64,000 nucleotides of DNA from Salmonella enterica subsp. enterica serovar Choleraesuis (GCA_022846635.1 AP025685.1:2418001-2482000), one strand, 5' to 3'. Positions 27,117 to 39,433 are shown, counted from the stretch's first letter. A program made the numbers and translations. The notes: generated from the letters alone by a model not told the origin.

Positions 27117-28097
27117 TTATGATTTGGCCTTTAATAATAGCCAGATAAACAGCGGTGCGCCCAGCGTTGCGGTCACTACGCCTATCGGCAGTTCGGCGGC
27201 GGTTAACGCCATACGGGCGATAATATCTGCGGCCAGCAGCACTCCGGCTCCGGCCAGGGCGCAGGCTGGCAGCAAAATACGATGATCGCTGAGCCCGCTC
27301 AGACGTAGCAGATGAGGAATAACCAGGCCAATAAACCCAATCGCTCCCGCCAGCGCTACGCTGACGCCGACCAGCCAGCCGGTGGCCGCCACCAGGATAC
27401 TACGCCACAGCACCAGCGGCAGGCCTAACTGCACAGCCGAGCTTTCCCCTAACGCCAGCAGGTTTAGCGGCTGTGACTGGACGCATAACCAGAGAATAAC
27501 CGGCACCAGGAGCGCCATCAGCCATCCCTGACGCCAGTCCGCACCGCCAAATCCGCCCATCATCCAGTACAAAAGCTGGCGCAAATCCAGACTGCTTGAG
27601 AAATAGACCGCCCAGGTCATTAGCGCGCTGCAAATAATTCCCAGAGCAACGCCCGCCAGCAGCAGGCGGCTAATCGACAAATGGCGGCGGGCAAACCACA
27701 GCAGTAACACAGTCACCAGAGTTGCACCGATAATTGCCGCCACGCCCAGCGCCCATGCAGGAAGAACCCCATGCCCAAATAACAGAGTCGCAACTAGCGC
27801 CAGCCCTGCTCCGTTAGAAACACCCAGCAGTCCCGGCTCCGCCAGCGGGTTGGCAAATAGCGCCTGCATCACGGCCCCGCTAAGTGCCAGGGCCGCTCCC
27901 ACTAATAGCACTGCCAGTGTACGCGGCGCGCGGATCTCCCAGACAAATAGCCGCCCGGCCTCACTTGCCCACTGAGCAGGCCCAAACCACTGCTCGCCAG
28001 TGCACAGGCTCAGCAGCGTAATCGCAATAACGCTGATACAAAGCAACAGGAGCCAGGTGCGCTCGCGACGCCGCAGGCGTTGGGCATAGGTAAGCAT
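27117..28097 (-). CDS. btuC: BtuC, vitamin B12 ABC-transporter permease
   Basis: A 326-residue permease, identical in length to E. coli BtuC, with about ten helices. Conserved regions are [27 protein letters not shown], the coupling-helix region [16 protein letters not shown], and the C-terminal [22 protein letters not shown]. No cobalamin riboswitch was visible upstream. The 28098-28370 stretch before it holds no gene I can support, only a short GAGGC-GCCTC hairpin at about 28184-28199. Confidence 0.95.
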   Translation of the reverse strand: MLTYAQRLRRRERTWLLLLCISVIAITLLSLCTGEQWFGPAQWASEAGRLFVWEIRAPRTLAVLLVGAALALSGAVMQALFANPLAEPGLLGVSNGAGLALVATLLFGHGVLPAWALGVAAIIGATLVTVLLLWFARRHLSISRLLLAGVALGIICSALMTWAVYFSSSLDLRQLLYWMMGGFGGADWRQGWLMALLVPVILWLCVQSQPLNLLALGESSAVQLGLPLVLWRSILVAATGWLVGVSVALAGAIGFIGLVIPHLLRLSGLSDHRILLPACALAGAGVLLAADIIARMALTAAELPIGVVTATLGAPLFIWLLLKAKS

Positions 28098-28370
28098 CGG
28101 TAAACATCCCGTTATTTTTCAGCAATTAGCCCGATTCTACGGTCTTAACTGCGCCTGGAGAAGCGTAAATAATCATTGGTTGAGGCCAAAACGCCTCTGA
28201 CAGTATAAAACTAGCGCCTGCTACAGCGGCAAATAGCTGCGGCCTGATATTGATCAGATTGCTGCCATATCAATGGCTCTATTCAAGAAGGGGTTTCGTA
28301 CCGCGCAGAGTATTGCCGTATGCCATGCAGCACTCGCCATAAAGTGTTTATTGCCGGTAAGTTGCAAAAG

Positions 28371-28398
28371 AAAAAGGCCGCTTTGCAGCGGCCTTTTT
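28371..28398 (-). terminator. Intrinsic terminator of ihfA
   Basis: AAAAAGGCCGCT and AGCGGCCTTTTT form a perfect 12-bp stem with a TTGC loop, 12 nt past the ihfA stop. It ends the long pheST-ihfA transcript. Confidence 0.92.
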
Positions 28399-28410
28399 GG
28401 TCAGGGCAGA

Positions 28411-28710
28411 CTAATCGTTCTTTGGTGTCGCGTTTTCGACCCGGCTTTTTAACTTCTGTCCCGGTCTGAAGGTGACAACACGGCGTGCCGTAATGGGAAT
28501 ATCTTCACCAGTCTTGGGATTACGCCCAGGACGTTGGTTCTTGTCACGCAAGTCAAAGTTACCAAAACCCGAGAGCTTTACCTGCTCGCCGTTTTCCAGA
28601 GCGCGACGGATCTCTTCGAAAAACAACTCTACCAGCTCTTTGGCATCCCGCTTGCTAAGCCCAAGCTTATCAAACAGATATTCTGACATTTCAGCTTTTG
28701 TAAGCGCCAT
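28411..28710 (-). CDS. ihfA: IhfA, integration host factor alpha subunit
   Basis: A 99-residue HU/IHF-family protein that bends DNA as a heterodimer with IhfB. Features are [14 protein letters not shown], the beta-arm with the intercalating proline (Pro65 in [12 protein letters not shown]), and the C-terminal [14 protein letters not shown]. It follows pheT by 4 nt, the usual pheST-ihfA arrangement, with additional promoters for ihfA expected inside pheT. Confidence 0.97.
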   Translation of the reverse strand: MALTKAEMSEYLFDKLGLSKRDAKELVELFFEEIRRALENGEQVKLSGFGNFDLRDKNQRPGRNPKTGEDIPITARRVVTFRPGQKLKSRVENATPKND

Positions 28711-28714
28711 AGGT

Positions 28715-31102
28715 TCAATCCCTCAATGATGCCTGGAATCGCTCTTTTAGTGCCTCTACACATCGTGAAACGGTAGCGGCAATCTCCTCTTCTTCGAGTG
28801 TACGGCCGGTATCCTGAAGGATAAGGCTGATGGCAAGACTCTTATAGCCTTCGGCCACCCCCTTGCCACGGTACACGTCAAACAAGTTTACGCCAACTAT
28901 CTGATTTACGCCAACTTTCTTACACTCGTTCAAAATGGCCTCTGCAGGCACATTTTCAGCGACTACCACGGCGATGTCGCGGCGGTTGGCCGGGAAGCGA
29001 GAAACCTCGCGCGCAGAAGGCACCGCGCGCTCGGCCAGCTTGTCCCACTGCAGTTCAAATACCAGCGTACGACCATTCAGATCCAGTTTACGCTCCAGCT
29101 CCGGATGTACAACCCCAATAAAACCAATATGTTCCCCGGCAAGATAAATACCTGCCGTCTGGCCCGGATGCAAGGCCGGATGGGCAGCTGCGCGGAACTC
29201 AATTTCGGATAATTTACCGGTCAGCTCCAGAACGGATTCCAGATCTCCTTTAAGATCATAGAAATCAACCGTGCCTTTTGCCAGATCCCAATGTTCTTCA
29301 TAACGATTACCGCAAATAACCCCGGCCAGCATCACGTCCTGACGGATACCCAGATCAGCCTGAGTATCTGGCACAAAACGCAAACCGGTTTCAAACAGAC
29401 GCACGCGCCCCTGCTGACGGTTCTGGTTATAAATTACGGTACCCAGCATGCCACTCCAAAGTGACAGGCGCATTGCCGACATTTCGCTAGAGATTGGGCT
29501 TGGCAACATCAGCGCTTCTTCGTTTGGATGCAGAAGCTTCTGAACTTTAGGATCGACAAAGCTATAGGTAATAACTTCCTGGTAGCCTTTATCAACCAGC
29601 ATCGTTTTCACGCGCTTCATGCTCAGCGCCGCTTCGCGATGCTCGCCCATGACCAGGCCTGCCTGTATCGGCGTATTAGGAATGCTGTTGTAGCCGTATA
29701 CGCGGGCGACTTCTTCAATCAAGTCTTCTTCGATCTGCATATCGAAACGCCAGCCCGGCGCAACTGCGACCCACTCATCTTTACCGGTCGTTACCTGGCA
29801 ACCCAGACGGGTAAGAATATCGCTCACCTGCTCATCGGCAATATGATGGCCCAGCAGGCGATCGAGCTTGCTGCGGCGCAGAGTAATGGTCGCAGCTACC
29901 GGCAGTTTATCCTGAGCGGTAACGTCGATAATTGGGCCTGCAGAACCACCGCAGATATCAATCAGCAGGCGAGTGGCGCGCTCCATGGCTTTGTGCTGCA
30001 GCGTAGAATCTACGCCGCGCTCGTAGCGATGGGATGCATCGGTGTGCAGGCCATGACGGCGCGCACGGCCGGTGATTGCCAGCGGATTAAAGAAGGCACA
30101 TTCCAGCAGCACGTCCTGGGTGTCGCCATTAACGCCGGAGTGTTCACCACCAAAGATACCGCCCATTGCCAGCGGTTTCTGGCGGTCAGCAATGACCAGA
30201 GTGTCGGCATTCAGAGTCGCTTCGCTGCCATCCAGCAGAACCAGCTTTTCTCCCTCTTTTGCCATGCGTACTACTATTTCACCGTCGATACGCGCCAGGT
30301 CGAAGGCATGCATCGGCTGGCCCAGTTCAAGCAGCACGTAGTTAGTTACGTCAACGACCGGATCGATAGAACGAATACCGCAGCGACGCAGCTTTTCTTT
30401 CATCCACAGCGGAGTGGCGGCTTTAACATTGATGCCTTTAACAACACGACCCAGGTAACGCGGGCAGGCTTCTGTCGCTTCAACGCGAATTGGGAAGGTA
30501 TCGGAGATAGCTGCCGCAACCGGATTCATTTCTGGAGCAACCAGCGGCAGTTTATTAAGCACTGCCACGTCACGCGCTACCCCGATAATACCCAGGCAGT
30601 CGGCGCGGTTAGGCGTTACGCTGATTTCAATTGTGCTGTCATCAAGCTTCAGATATTCACGAATATCGGTGCCAACTGGCGCATCGGCAGGCAGTTCGAT
30701 AATACCATTGTGGTCATCGGAAATACCCAGCTCGGAGAACGAGCACAGCATACCTTCCGAAGGTTCACCGCGCAGTTTCGCCGCCTTGATTTTGAAATCA
30801 CCCGGCAGCACGGCACCCACAGTTGCAACCGCAACGCGCAGGCCCTGACGGCAGTTTGGCGCACCACATACGATGTCTAGCAGACGATCGCCGCCCACAT
30901 TAACTTTAGTCACCCGCAGTTTGTCTGCATTAGGGTGCTGAGCGCACTCGACAACCTCACCAACCACCACGCCATTAAAGGCACCGGAAACCGGCTCAAC
31001 GCCGTCAACTTCCAGGCCCGCCATGGTAATTTGCTCCGCCAGTGCGGCGCTATCAATGGCAGGGTTTACCCATTCACGTAACCAGAGTTCACTGAATTTC
31101 AT
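28715..31102 (-). CDS. pheT: PheT, phenylalanyl-tRNA synthetase beta subunit
   Basis: 795 residues, the standard length. The N-terminal tRNA-binding OB domain contains [16 protein letters not shown]. The B3/B4 editing domain and B5 domain follow, then the catalytic-like core. The C-terminal anticodon-binding FDX-ACB domain begins at about [17 protein letters not shown]. It pairs with PheS as an alpha2beta2 enzyme. It starts 14 nt after pheS. Confidence 0.98.
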   Translation of the reverse strand: MKFSELWLREWVNPAIDSAALAEQITMAGLEVDGVEPVSGAFNGVVVGEVVECAQHPNADKLRVTKVNVGGDRLLDIVCGAPNCRQGLRVAVATVGAVLPGDFKIKAAKLRGEPSEGMLCSFSELGISDDHNGIIELPADAPVGTDIREYLKLDDSTIEISVTPNRADCLGIIGVARDVAVLNKLPLVAPEMNPVAAAISDTFPIRVEATEACPRYLGRVVKGINVKAATPLWMKEKLRRCGIRSIDPVVDVTNYVLLELGQPMHAFDLARIDGEIVVRMAKEGEKLVLLDGSEATLNADTLVIADRQKPLAMGGIFGGEHSGVNGDTQDVLLECAFFNPLAITGRARRHGLHTDASHRYERGVDSTLQHKAMERATRLLIDICGGSAGPIIDVTAQDKLPVAATITLRRSKLDRLLGHHIADEQVSDILTRLGCQVTTGKDEWVAVAPGWRFDMQIEEDLIEEVARVYGYNSIPNTPIQAGLVMGEHREAALSMKRVKTMLVDKGYQEVITYSFVDPKVQKLLHPNEEALMLPSPISSEMSAMRLSLWSGMLGTVIYNQNRQQGRVRLFETGLRFVPDTQADLGIRQDVMLAGVICGNRYEEHWDLAKGTVDFYDLKGDLESVLELTGKLSEIEFRAAAHPALHPGQTAGIYLAGEHIGFIGVVHPELERKLDLNGRTLVFELQWDKLAERAVPSAREVSRFPANRRDIAVVVAENVPAEAILNECKKVGVNQIVGVNLFDVYRGKGVAEGYKSLAISLILQDTGRTLEEEEIAATVSRCVEALKERFQASLRD

Positions 31103-31116
31103 TGGTTTATCCCGCC

Positions 31117-32142
<1,026 letters not shown>

Positions 32143-32157
32143 TTAAGTCAGGTTCGG

Positions 32158-32188
32158 TACAAAAAAAAAGCCTCCCGGAGGAGGCTTT
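32158..32188 (-). terminator. pheST attenuator terminator
   Basis: On the minus strand AAAGCCTCC and GGAGGCTTT form a 9-bp stem with a TCCG loop followed by a run of T. The upstream GGGGGCTT near 32219-32226 can pair with AAGCCTCC as the competing antiterminator. Stalling on the Phe codons of pheM would favour the antiterminator, as in E. coli. Confidence 0.92.
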
Positions 32189-32231
32189 ATGCGTATTTTT
32201 CGTTTCTTCTCTTACGCTTAAGCCCCCTGAG

Positions 32232-32276
32232 TCAGGCGCTAAAGTAAAAAAAGAAACGGAAAATAGCAGCATTCAT
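32232..32276 (-). CDS. pheM: PheM leader peptide (attenuation)
   Basis: The 14-residue peptide MNAAIFRFFFYFSA has five Phe, four within a short run, and is nearly identical to E. coli PheM (last residue Ala in place of Thr). It senses charged tRNA-Phe and controls read-through into pheST. A TATAAT -10 on the minus strand lies at 32297-32302. It is far too short for ordinary gene finders. Confidence 0.95.
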   Translation of the reverse strand: MNAAIFRFFFYFSA

Positions 32277-32369
32277 GCTTGCAGTTACCTGGTGATATTA
32301 TATTAAACAGGTTCTATTGAACGACCAAGAAGGTAAAAAGTCAATCAATTGATTGTGTTACTAACTGAA

Positions 32370-32392
32370 AAGAGGGAGACAAGCTCCCTCTT
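32370..32392 (-). terminator. Hairpin terminator after rplT
   Basis: AAGAGGGAG and CTCCCTCTT form a 9-bp stem with a 5-nt loop, followed on the minus strand by a short T-run. It separates the infC-rpmI-rplT unit from pheM, probably with partial read-through. A 14-bp perfect palindrome, CAATCAATTGATTG, lies just downstream at 32342-32355, upstream of the pheM promoter. Confidence 0.7.
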
Positions 32393-32575
32393 CCCATACC
32401 CGATAACGCGGTTTACCGTTGCGTGGTTCCGAAAAAAGCGAGCTTTATCCGGCCCAACAACCGCAGCGGCGTTAATCTTGCCACCGGGTACCACTAACTT
32501 AATTCTTAATCATCCTTAATGAGGCGATACTAACAAGACAAGCTCATCGCCCGCCCCATTGCGGAATCAATGGAA

Positions 32576-32947
<372 letters not shown>

Positions 32948-33047
32948 CTATATTCTGTTAACTCACCGTATTCCGCTTAACGACAGCATGGCTGTTACGG
33001 TTAAGGCAAAATCCGACAAGTAGTTTTAATTAAAAAAGTTTTAAAGC

Positions 33048-33323
<276 letters not shown>

Positions 33324-33336
33324 CTACTTGATGGCC

Positions 33337-33882
<546 letters not shown>

Positions 33883-35811
33883 TTATTCCTCCAGTTGATG
33901 AAGATTGCGGCTGCGTATCTCTTGCTGCAGCTTTTCAATTACGTCGTTTACGTCCAGGCTACCAAGGTCTTTACCCCGGCGGGTACGTACCGCTACTTTG
34001 CCAGCTTCGACTTCTTTATCGCCACAAACCAGCATGTAAGGAACACGACGTAAAGTGTGCTCGCGGATTTTAAAGCCAATCTTCTCGTTTCTCAAGTCTG
34101 CTTTTACACGAATGCCTGCATTTTGCAGTTTTTTGGTCAATTCGTTGACATATTCAGACTGCGAATCAGTGATATTCATTATCACAACCTGTACCGGTGC
34201 CAGCCACGTAGGGAAGAAACCGGCGAACTCTTCAGTCAGAATTCCGATGAAGCGTTCCATAGAGCCAAGGATAGCACGGTGAATCATAACCGGTACCTGG
34301 CGTTCATTATTCTCGCCCACATAAGATGCGCTTAAGCGAGAAGGCAGCGAGAAGTCGAGCTGAACCGTACCACACTGCCATGCGCGATCCAGGCAGTCGT
34401 ACAGAGTAAACTCAATCTTAGGACCGTAGAAAGCCCCTTCTCCCGGCTGATATTCAAACGGAATCTGGTTTTCTTCCAGCGCAGCAGCAAGGTCAACCTC
34501 TGCGCGATCCCAAGTCTCATCGCTACCAATGCGTTTTTCCGGACGGGTTGACAGTTTTACCACGATTTTCTCGAAACCGAAGGTGCTATACATGTCATAA
34601 ACCATGCGGATACAGCTGTTTACTTCATCGCGAACCTGATCTTCGGTACAGAAGATGTGGGCATCGTCCTGAGTAAAGCCACGAACGCGCATCAGGCCAT
34701 GCAACGCACCCGATGGTTCGTTACGATGGCAGCTACCAAACTCAGCCATACGCAGCGGCAGATCGCGGTACGATTTCAGACCCTGGTTGAAGATCTGAAC
34801 GTGGCCCGGGCAGTTCATAGGCTTGATGCAATATTCACGGTTCTCAGAAGAGGTGGTGAACATCGCGTCTTTATAGTTATCCCAGTGACCGGTTTTCTCC
34901 CACAGCACCCGGTCCATCATGAATGGGCCTTTAACTTCCTGGTACTGATACTCTTTGAGCTTGGTACGTACAAAGGTTTCCAGTTCACGGAAAATCGTCC
35001 AACCATCGTTATGCCAGAACACCATACCCGGCGCTTCTTCCTGCATATGGTAAAGATCCAGCTGCTTACCAATTTTACGATGGTCGCGTTTTGATGCTTC
35101 TTCCAGACGCTGCAGGTAGGCATTCAGCTGTTTTTTATCAGCCCATGCGGTACCGTAAATACGCTGCAGCATCTTGTTATTGCTGTCGCCGCGCCAGTAA
35201 GCACCCGCGATTTTTTGCAGTTTGAAGAAGTGACAGAAACGCATATTCGGTACGTGCGGCCCGCGGCACATATCCACGTATTCCTGATGATGATACAGGC
35301 CAGGTTGGTCATCATGGCTGATGTTTTCATCCAGAATAGCTACTTTGTAGCTTTCGCCGCGCGCGCTGAAGGTGTCACGAGCTTCCTGCCAGCTAACTTT
35401 TTTCTTAATGACATCGTAGTTAGTTTCAGCCAGCTCATGCATGCGTTTTTCAAGCGCGTCGATATCTTCCTGAGTCAGGGTATGGTCGAGATCGACATCG
35501 TAGTAAAAACCGTTGTCGATAACTGGTCCAATCGCCATTTTAGTGTTTGGCCACAGCTGCTTAATTGCATGACCAAGCAGGTGTGCGCAGGAGTGGCGAA
35601 TAATTTCCAGCCCTTCCTGGTCTTTGGCGGTAATGATGGCCAGCTGCGCATCGTGTTCAATAAGATCGCAGGCGTCCACCAGCTCACCATCCACTCGCCC
35701 GGCAATACAGGCTTTCGCAAGGCCAGGACCGATATCGCGGGCGACATCCATCGGGCTTACGGCATGAGGGAAAGAACGCTGGCTACCATCAGGAAGCGTA
35801 ATAACAGGCAT
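33883..35811 (-). CDS. thrS: ThrS, threonyl-tRNA synthetase
   Basis: 642 residues, the E. coli length. Domains: N-terminal TGS ([17 protein letters not shown]), editing domain with [10 protein letters not shown], class II core with the zinc cysteine in [10 protein letters not shown] and motif 2 near [18 protein letters not shown], and the C-terminal anticodon domain from about [11 protein letters not shown]. ThrS represses its own translation by binding a tRNA-like leader upstream. Confidence 0.98.
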   Translation of the reverse strand: MPVITLPDGSQRSFPHAVSPMDVARDIGPGLAKACIAGRVDGELVDACDLIEHDAQLAIITAKDQEGLEIIRHSCAHLLGHAIKQLWPNTKMAIGPVIDNGFYYDVDLDHTLTQEDIDALEKRMHELAETNYDVIKKKVSWQEARDTFSARGESYKVAILDENISHDDQPGLYHHQEYVDMCRGPHVPNMRFCHFFKLQKIAGAYWRGDSNNKMLQRIYGTAWADKKQLNAYLQRLEEASKRDHRKIGKQLDLYHMQEEAPGMVFWHNDGWTIFRELETFVRTKLKEYQYQEVKGPFMMDRVLWEKTGHWDNYKDAMFTTSSENREYCIKPMNCPGHVQIFNQGLKSYRDLPLRMAEFGSCHRNEPSGALHGLMRVRGFTQDDAHIFCTEDQVRDEVNSCIRMVYDMYSTFGFEKIVVKLSTRPEKRIGSDETWDRAEVDLAAALEENQIPFEYQPGEGAFYGPKIEFTLYDCLDRAWQCGTVQLDFSLPSRLSASYVGENNERQVPVMIHRAILGSMERFIGILTEEFAGFFPTWLAPVQVVIMNITDSQSEYVNELTKKLQNAGIRVKADLRNEKIGFKIREHTLRRVPYMLVCGDKEVEAGKVAVRTRRGKDLGSLDVNDVIEKLQQEIRSRNLHQLEE

Positions 35812-36162
35812 TATAAATCCTTATCTGCAGTGGTGACCCACACGTAAGATCACATGCAAAGTTATATTTCAAATAATTATCAAAAAATCAGGAGGGGTTT
35901 TCTGCTTCACTCTGCGGAATTTGTACACAAAGACGAACATAATGCCGGTATGTACCCCCAACTCACTATCTGATAGCTCACGACAAATAGTACACGTCCC
36001 GGGAGTGGGTTTAAAGACTTAAGCAACGTCCATCGGCCAACAATTGGACGTGATATATTCCAACGAGCATTCATAGATATATAGGCAACCGGCCCTTTTT
36101 CAATCTTCTCATTGACCAGAAATGGGGGTTTCAGCCGCCTGTCTTAGCCACTCCTTCCTATT
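35812..36162. other. Intergenic region with thrS leader
   Basis: The 351 bp upstream of thrS (minus strand) should contain its promoter and the autoregulatory leader. I did not resolve the tRNA-mimicking stem-loops by eye. An inverted repeat ACGTCCA...TGGACGT lies at 36026-36051. No coding region is supported. Confidence 0.5.
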
Positions 36163-36936
36163 TTATTCACCGCTCATGTTCACAAAGGAGCGAATCTGAA
36201 CGCCATTTTCCTCTAGCGTAGCGCGCAGAACCTGCGCAATTCTCAGCGCATCGGGGCTATCTCCGTGCACGCAAATAGAATCCGCGACAATCGGTGTAAA
36301 TTTCCCCTCAATAGAGATAACTCCACCTTGTTTAACCAAACGTAACATGCGCTGGGCGATTTCCTCGGCACTGTGCAGCACGGCACCAGTATCGCGGCGG
36401 GAAACCAGACTGCCATCGCTGTGATAAGCGCGATCGGCAAAGGCTTCAGCTATTACACATAATCCGCTTTCGCGGGCTAAGGAAAGTACTTTGGATCCAG
36501 CCAATCCCACCAGCGGTAGGGCGACATCGACGGCTTTAATTGCCTCAATAACCGCCCTCGCCTGACGCTCATCACGAGCGATAGTGTTATACAATGCGCC
36601 GTGCGGCTTCACGTAGTTCACTCTGGTCCCCGCCGCATGGGCCAACCCCTGAAGTGCACCAATTTGATAGATAACATCAGCGGTTAAATCCGCACTGGCA
36701 ATATCCATGTTCCTGCGCCCAAAACCCACGAGGTCAGGATAAGCAACATGCGCCCCGACCACTGCTCCACTCTGGGCTGCGGCTTTAAGTGTGTCCAATA
36801 GCCCCGCCGGAGAGCCTGCGTGAAATCCACAGGCGATATTTGCACTGCTAACCACTTTAAGCACCGCTGCGTCATCTCCCATCTGCCACGGGCCGAAGCT
36901 TTCGCCCAAATCGCTATTAAGATCGATGGAATTCAT
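36163..36936 (-). CDS. pxpA: PxpA-like 5-oxoprolinase subunit A (LamB/YcsF family), solitary
   Basis: 257 residues starting [15 protein letters not shown]. The family motifs [53 protein letters not shown] and [10 protein letters not shown] are all present. PxpA acts with PxpB and PxpC to open 5-oxoproline to glutamate using ATP. The pxpB and pxpC genes are not adjacent, so the enzyme is either completed by genes elsewhere or the protein acts alone. The ATG at 36936 has AGAGG upstream. It occupies the place where E. coli has ydiY-pfkB. Confidence 0.87.
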   Translation of the reverse strand: MNSIDLNSDLGESFGPWQMGDDAAVLKVVSSANIACGFHAGSPAGLLDTLKAAAQSGAVVGAHVAYPDLVGFGRRNMDIASADLTADVIYQIGALQGLAHAAGTRVNYVKPHGALYNTIARDERQARAVIEAIKAVDVALPLVGLAGSKVLSLARESGLCVIAEAFADRAYHSDGSLVSRRDTGAVLHSAEEIAQRMLRLVKQGGVISIEGKFTPIVADSICVHGDSPDALRIAQVLRATLEENGVQIRSFVNMSGE

Positions 36937-37049
36937 CACGCTGTGCCTCTTAGAAATCGATTGTAAAAACAAAGTCCAAAATGCAGGAGTTGAGTCTCCT
37001 CATTCACTAACAAATATTGCCAGTAAAACCAGATAAGGCATCAATTGCC

Positions 37050-37275
37050 TCAATTAACTTCAAAAGTCCGCGGATTGCGCCCCTGAGCATTTATATAATC
37101 ACTGCATACTAATGCGCATTCCTTCGCCGGAAAACCCATCCGCTGCCGTGTGTACCAGAAACTGCGAATCAGGTTCCAGACAGAATAAGTAACGAATGTC
37201 GCCCAGGGGAAATTTTTCGAAGATTCATTCAGATATTAGAACAGCCCCACGGCTCGCCCCTTTCCGTTTGCCCAT
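37050..37275 (-). pseudogene. Frame-disrupted small coding region (candidate pseudogene)
   Basis: On the minus strand an ATG at 37275, with AAGGAT 8 nt upstream, begins MGKRKGASRGAVLISE and hits TGA. A second frame open from 37235 to a TGA at 37050 reads as a protein-like segment containing NFPWATFVTYSVWNLIRS and PAKECALVCSDYINAQGRN, 61 residues with no ATG, GTG or TTG near its beginning. A single +1 shift after the 13th codon would join the two into a 74-residue protein. I do not recognise the family. Alternatively this is chance open frame in an otherwise gene-free 382-bp gap. Confidence 0.4.
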
Positions 37276-37318
37276 GATGAACTATCCTTCTGATTAAACT
37301 AAAGCCCAGGAGAGTGAA

Positions 37319-37615
37319 ATGAGCCAGGACGTCATTGAGCGCTATGTTGTTACCATTCGCTATACGGCCACCGGCCTGCGCGCACCGAGTGTACTTATCG
37401 GCGAGTTAACTCAGGCTGGATTTTCTCCTACCCTCACCGATGACGATGGCGTCGTGCACGAGCTTGGCCCCCATAATTTCGGTCTCATTACACCACTCAG
37501 TGCAGAAGAAGTGAAAGAGATGACTCGGGGCCTGGCTAATTCGGCTTTAAATGAGGATCCTGAAATCGAAGTCGCGAATTTCAACGACTGGCTGGCAGAG
37601 TTAAACCAGCCGTGA
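37319..37615 (+). CDS. ydiZ: YdiZ, GhoS-family (DUF2622) small protein
   Basis: 98 residues. The spacing of conserved positions from YVVTIRY through GFSPTLTDDDGVVHEL and FGLITPLSAEEVKEM parallels GhoS, the endoribonuclease antitoxin that cleaves ghoT mRNA, and the neighbour yniA identifies it as the YdiZ orthologue. No gene for a GhoT-like membrane toxin is next to it. AGGAGAG precedes the ATG. The ferredoxin-like RNase role is inference from the family; nothing here shows activity. Confidence 0.8.
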   Translation: MSQDVIERYVVTIRYTATGLRAPSVLIGELTQAGFSPTLTDDDGVVHELGPHNFGLITPLSAEEVKEMTRGLANSALNEDPEIEVANFNDWLAELNQP

Positions 37616-37729
37616 CAATTAGTGTGTTTTCGCCCACAGCGGGCGGTGTGCGGTAGTTTTATCGGCCTGAAACAGGCTAAGGTTGTCCTTATCTGACAAC
37701 ATGCTTTTGGAAAACATGGGGTGATGATT

Positions 37730-38596
37730 ATGTGGCAAGCAATCGAACGTCTGTTAAGTGAGCGGTTTGGAGAGGGAAAAATTGAACAGCGCACTGAATT
37801 ACCGGGCGGTGAGATTCACGCCACCTGGCGGGTACGCTTTGCAGATCATGATGTGTTTATTAAAAGCGACAGCCGTGAACTGCTCCCTTGCTTTACCGCC
37901 GAGGCCGACCAGCTGGAGCTGCTGGCGCGCAGCGCTACCGTCAAGGTGCCTGAGGTATATGGCGTAGGTAGTGACCGGGATAGCAGTTTTTTGCTGCTTG
38001 AACATCTGACACCTAAGCCTTTGGATGCCCACAATGCCTTCTTGCTGGGGCAGCAGCTGGCCCGTCTGCACCAGTGGAGCGACCAGCCGCAGTTCGGTCT
38101 GGATTTTGATAACGATTTGTCCACCACTCGTCAGCCTAATAGCTGGCAACGGCGATGGTCCGTATTCTTTGCAGAGCAACGCATTGGCTGGCAGCTCGAG
38201 CTGGCAGCGGAGCGCGGAGTGCAATACGGCGATATCGATTTAATTGTGTCACGGGTGCAGGAAAGACTGGCCGCTCATCAGCCGCAGCCTTCGCTACTGC
38301 ACGGTGATTTGTGGTCTGATAACTGCGCCCTTGGGCCACATGGTCCCTATCTCTACGACCCGGCCTGTTACTGGGGAGACCGTGAGTGCGACCTGGCAAT
38401 GCTGCCGCTGCATCCAGAGCAACCTCCGCAAATCTACGACGGCTATCAGTCGGTCAGCCCTTTACCGGCAGGTTTCCTCGACCGTCAGCCGCTGTATCAG
38501 CTTTATACCTTGTTAAACCGCGCATGGCTGTTTGGCGGCCAGCATTTGGTGACCGCACAGCAGGCAATTGACGATGTTGTTATAAACCGCGGATAG
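37730..38596 (+). CDS. yniA: YniA, fructosamine-kinase-family protein
   Basis: 288 residues of the fructosamine/ketosamine-3-kinase family (APH-like fold). The catalytic loop is LLHGDLWSDNCALG and the metal-binding segment is YDPACYWGDREC. The family phosphorylates glycation products to make them unstable; the substrate of YniA is not established. The ATG at 37730 (MWQAIERLL) has GGGG 8 nt upstream; GTG/ATG codons at 37721 and 37724 are less likely. Confidence 0.94.
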   Translation: MWQAIERLLSERFGEGKIEQRTELPGGEIHATWRVRFADHDVFIKSDSRELLPCFTAEADQLELLARSATVKVPEVYGVGSDRDSSFLLLEHLTPKPLDAHNAFLLGQQLARLHQWSDQPQFGLDFDNDLSTTRQPNSWQRRWSVFFAEQRIGWQLELAAERGVQYGDIDLIVSRVQERLAAHQPQPSLLHGDLWSDNCALGPHGPYLYDPACYWGDRECDLAMLPLHPEQPPQIYDGYQSVSPLPAGFLDRQPLYQLYTLLNRAWLFGGQHLVTAQQAIDDVVINRG

Positions 38597-38722
38597 CGCA
38601 GGAGCTGAAGTTTTAGAATAACGGCATAGCCGAATAGCCTTAGGCCTAAGCTTTGAACATTTGTGCTGACCAGAAGGCTAAGCGCCCCCTGTCCAAACTC
38701 TGGCTCACACAAGTATAAAAAT

Positions 38723-38751
38723 AAAAGCCACCTGGATGTAGGTGGCTTTTT
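38723..38751. terminator. Bidirectional terminator between yniA and yniB
   Basis: AAAAGCCACCT and AGGTGGCTTTT form an 11-bp stem with a 6-nt loop. It lies between convergent genes, 127 nt past yniA and 57 nt past yniB. Confidence 0.88.
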
Positions 38752-38807
38752 ACTTAAAACATTCTCTGTGGGCTTATTCTTACCGAATTTTGATTACTGG
38801 CCGTTCA

Positions 38808-39347
38808 TTACTGAATAAAGCCTGCAAACGACAGCCCAAAGTATCCCACCACCAGGACAATAACCGGCAGAACATACATGGGGAAAATCTGCATAAAGAT
38901 GGTGTTGTGAGGCACCACAACCCGTGACTCTAATTGCTCACGGGTGAGCCCCTCCGGCCCCTTAGCCTGTTCCAGAATTAACTGATCGGTGATGCCTTCT
39001 CGCAAAAATCGCGCCTGGCGCGACATCCGCGCTCCGGAGTCCTGCAAGGCCAGCCCAATAAAGATCAGTGCAAAGATTATCCAGAACATCAAATTAACGC
39101 CATGCTGAAAATCAGGATGCGGTGAGTTATGCCAGAACAGGTTCAAAAACGGCGTATTAAAACGCATCATATCAACCATTACATGGGCAAAATCCAGCAC
39201 CACGGCATTAATTCCCGCCTGCCCCTGCGGGTGGCCGTCAAGAAACTTTAGCAGCGAGATAATGGTCGAGATAACCGCCGGTATAAAGAGTAGCCAGCCC
39301 GCCACGCGTTTAATAATGGCGATACGCCCGACTTGTTGATACGTCAT
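38808..39347 (-). CDS. yniB: YniB, inner-membrane protein of unknown function
   Basis: 179 residues with three to four hydrophobic segments: about 15-35 (VAGWLLFIPAVISTIISLL), 90-110 (LMFWIIFALIFIGLAL) and 155-178 at the C-terminus. It closely matches E. coli YniB, including SGARMSRQARFLREG. No domain of known function is visible. The start lies 4 bp inside the stop of a possible 29-codon frame upstream. Confidence 0.92.
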   Translation of the reverse strand: MTYQQVGRIAIIKRVAGWLLFIPAVISTIISLLKFLDGHPQGQAGINAVVLDFAHVMVDMMRFNTPFLNLFWHNSPHPDFQHGVNLMFWIIFALIFIGLALQDSGARMSRQARFLREGITDQLILEQAKGPEGLTREQLESRVVVPHNTIFMQIFPMYVLPVIVLVVGYFGLSFAGFIQ

Positions 39348-39433
39348 GCTTTCCCCTTGAGATAGCGGTTAATTTTGTCGTTGAGTTTACCTTCTTCACG
39401 CTCCGGGCGCCTGCTTTTCAAGTCTTTTTGCAT
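39344..39433 (-). CDS. Candidate 29-residue basic protein upstream of yniB
   Basis: The minus strand from the ATG at 39433 reads a short, strongly charged peptide beginning MQKDLKSRRPEREEG and ending NRYLKGKA. Its TGA overlaps the yniB ATG (ATGA), as in translationally coupled pairs. There is no clear ribosome site, which is the main weakness. It could also be a leader that only sets yniB translation. Confidence 0.4.
   Translation of the reverse strand: MQKDLKSRRPEREEGKLNDKINRYLKGKA

Noticed and set aside
28098..28370. Possible cobalamin riboswitch before btuC
   Set aside because: The conserved B12-box pattern was not seen, and btuC is not riboswitch-controlled in E. coli.
29528..30880. 450-codon plus-strand frame opposite pheT
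   Set aside because: It is antisense to conserved pheT; composition and lack of motifs mark it as a shadow.
37236..37275. In-frame TGA at about 37227 as a selenocysteine codon, given selD and selO nearby
   Set aside because: No SECIS-like hairpin with the expected apical loop follows the TGA, and the alternative +1 frame is at least as protein-like.
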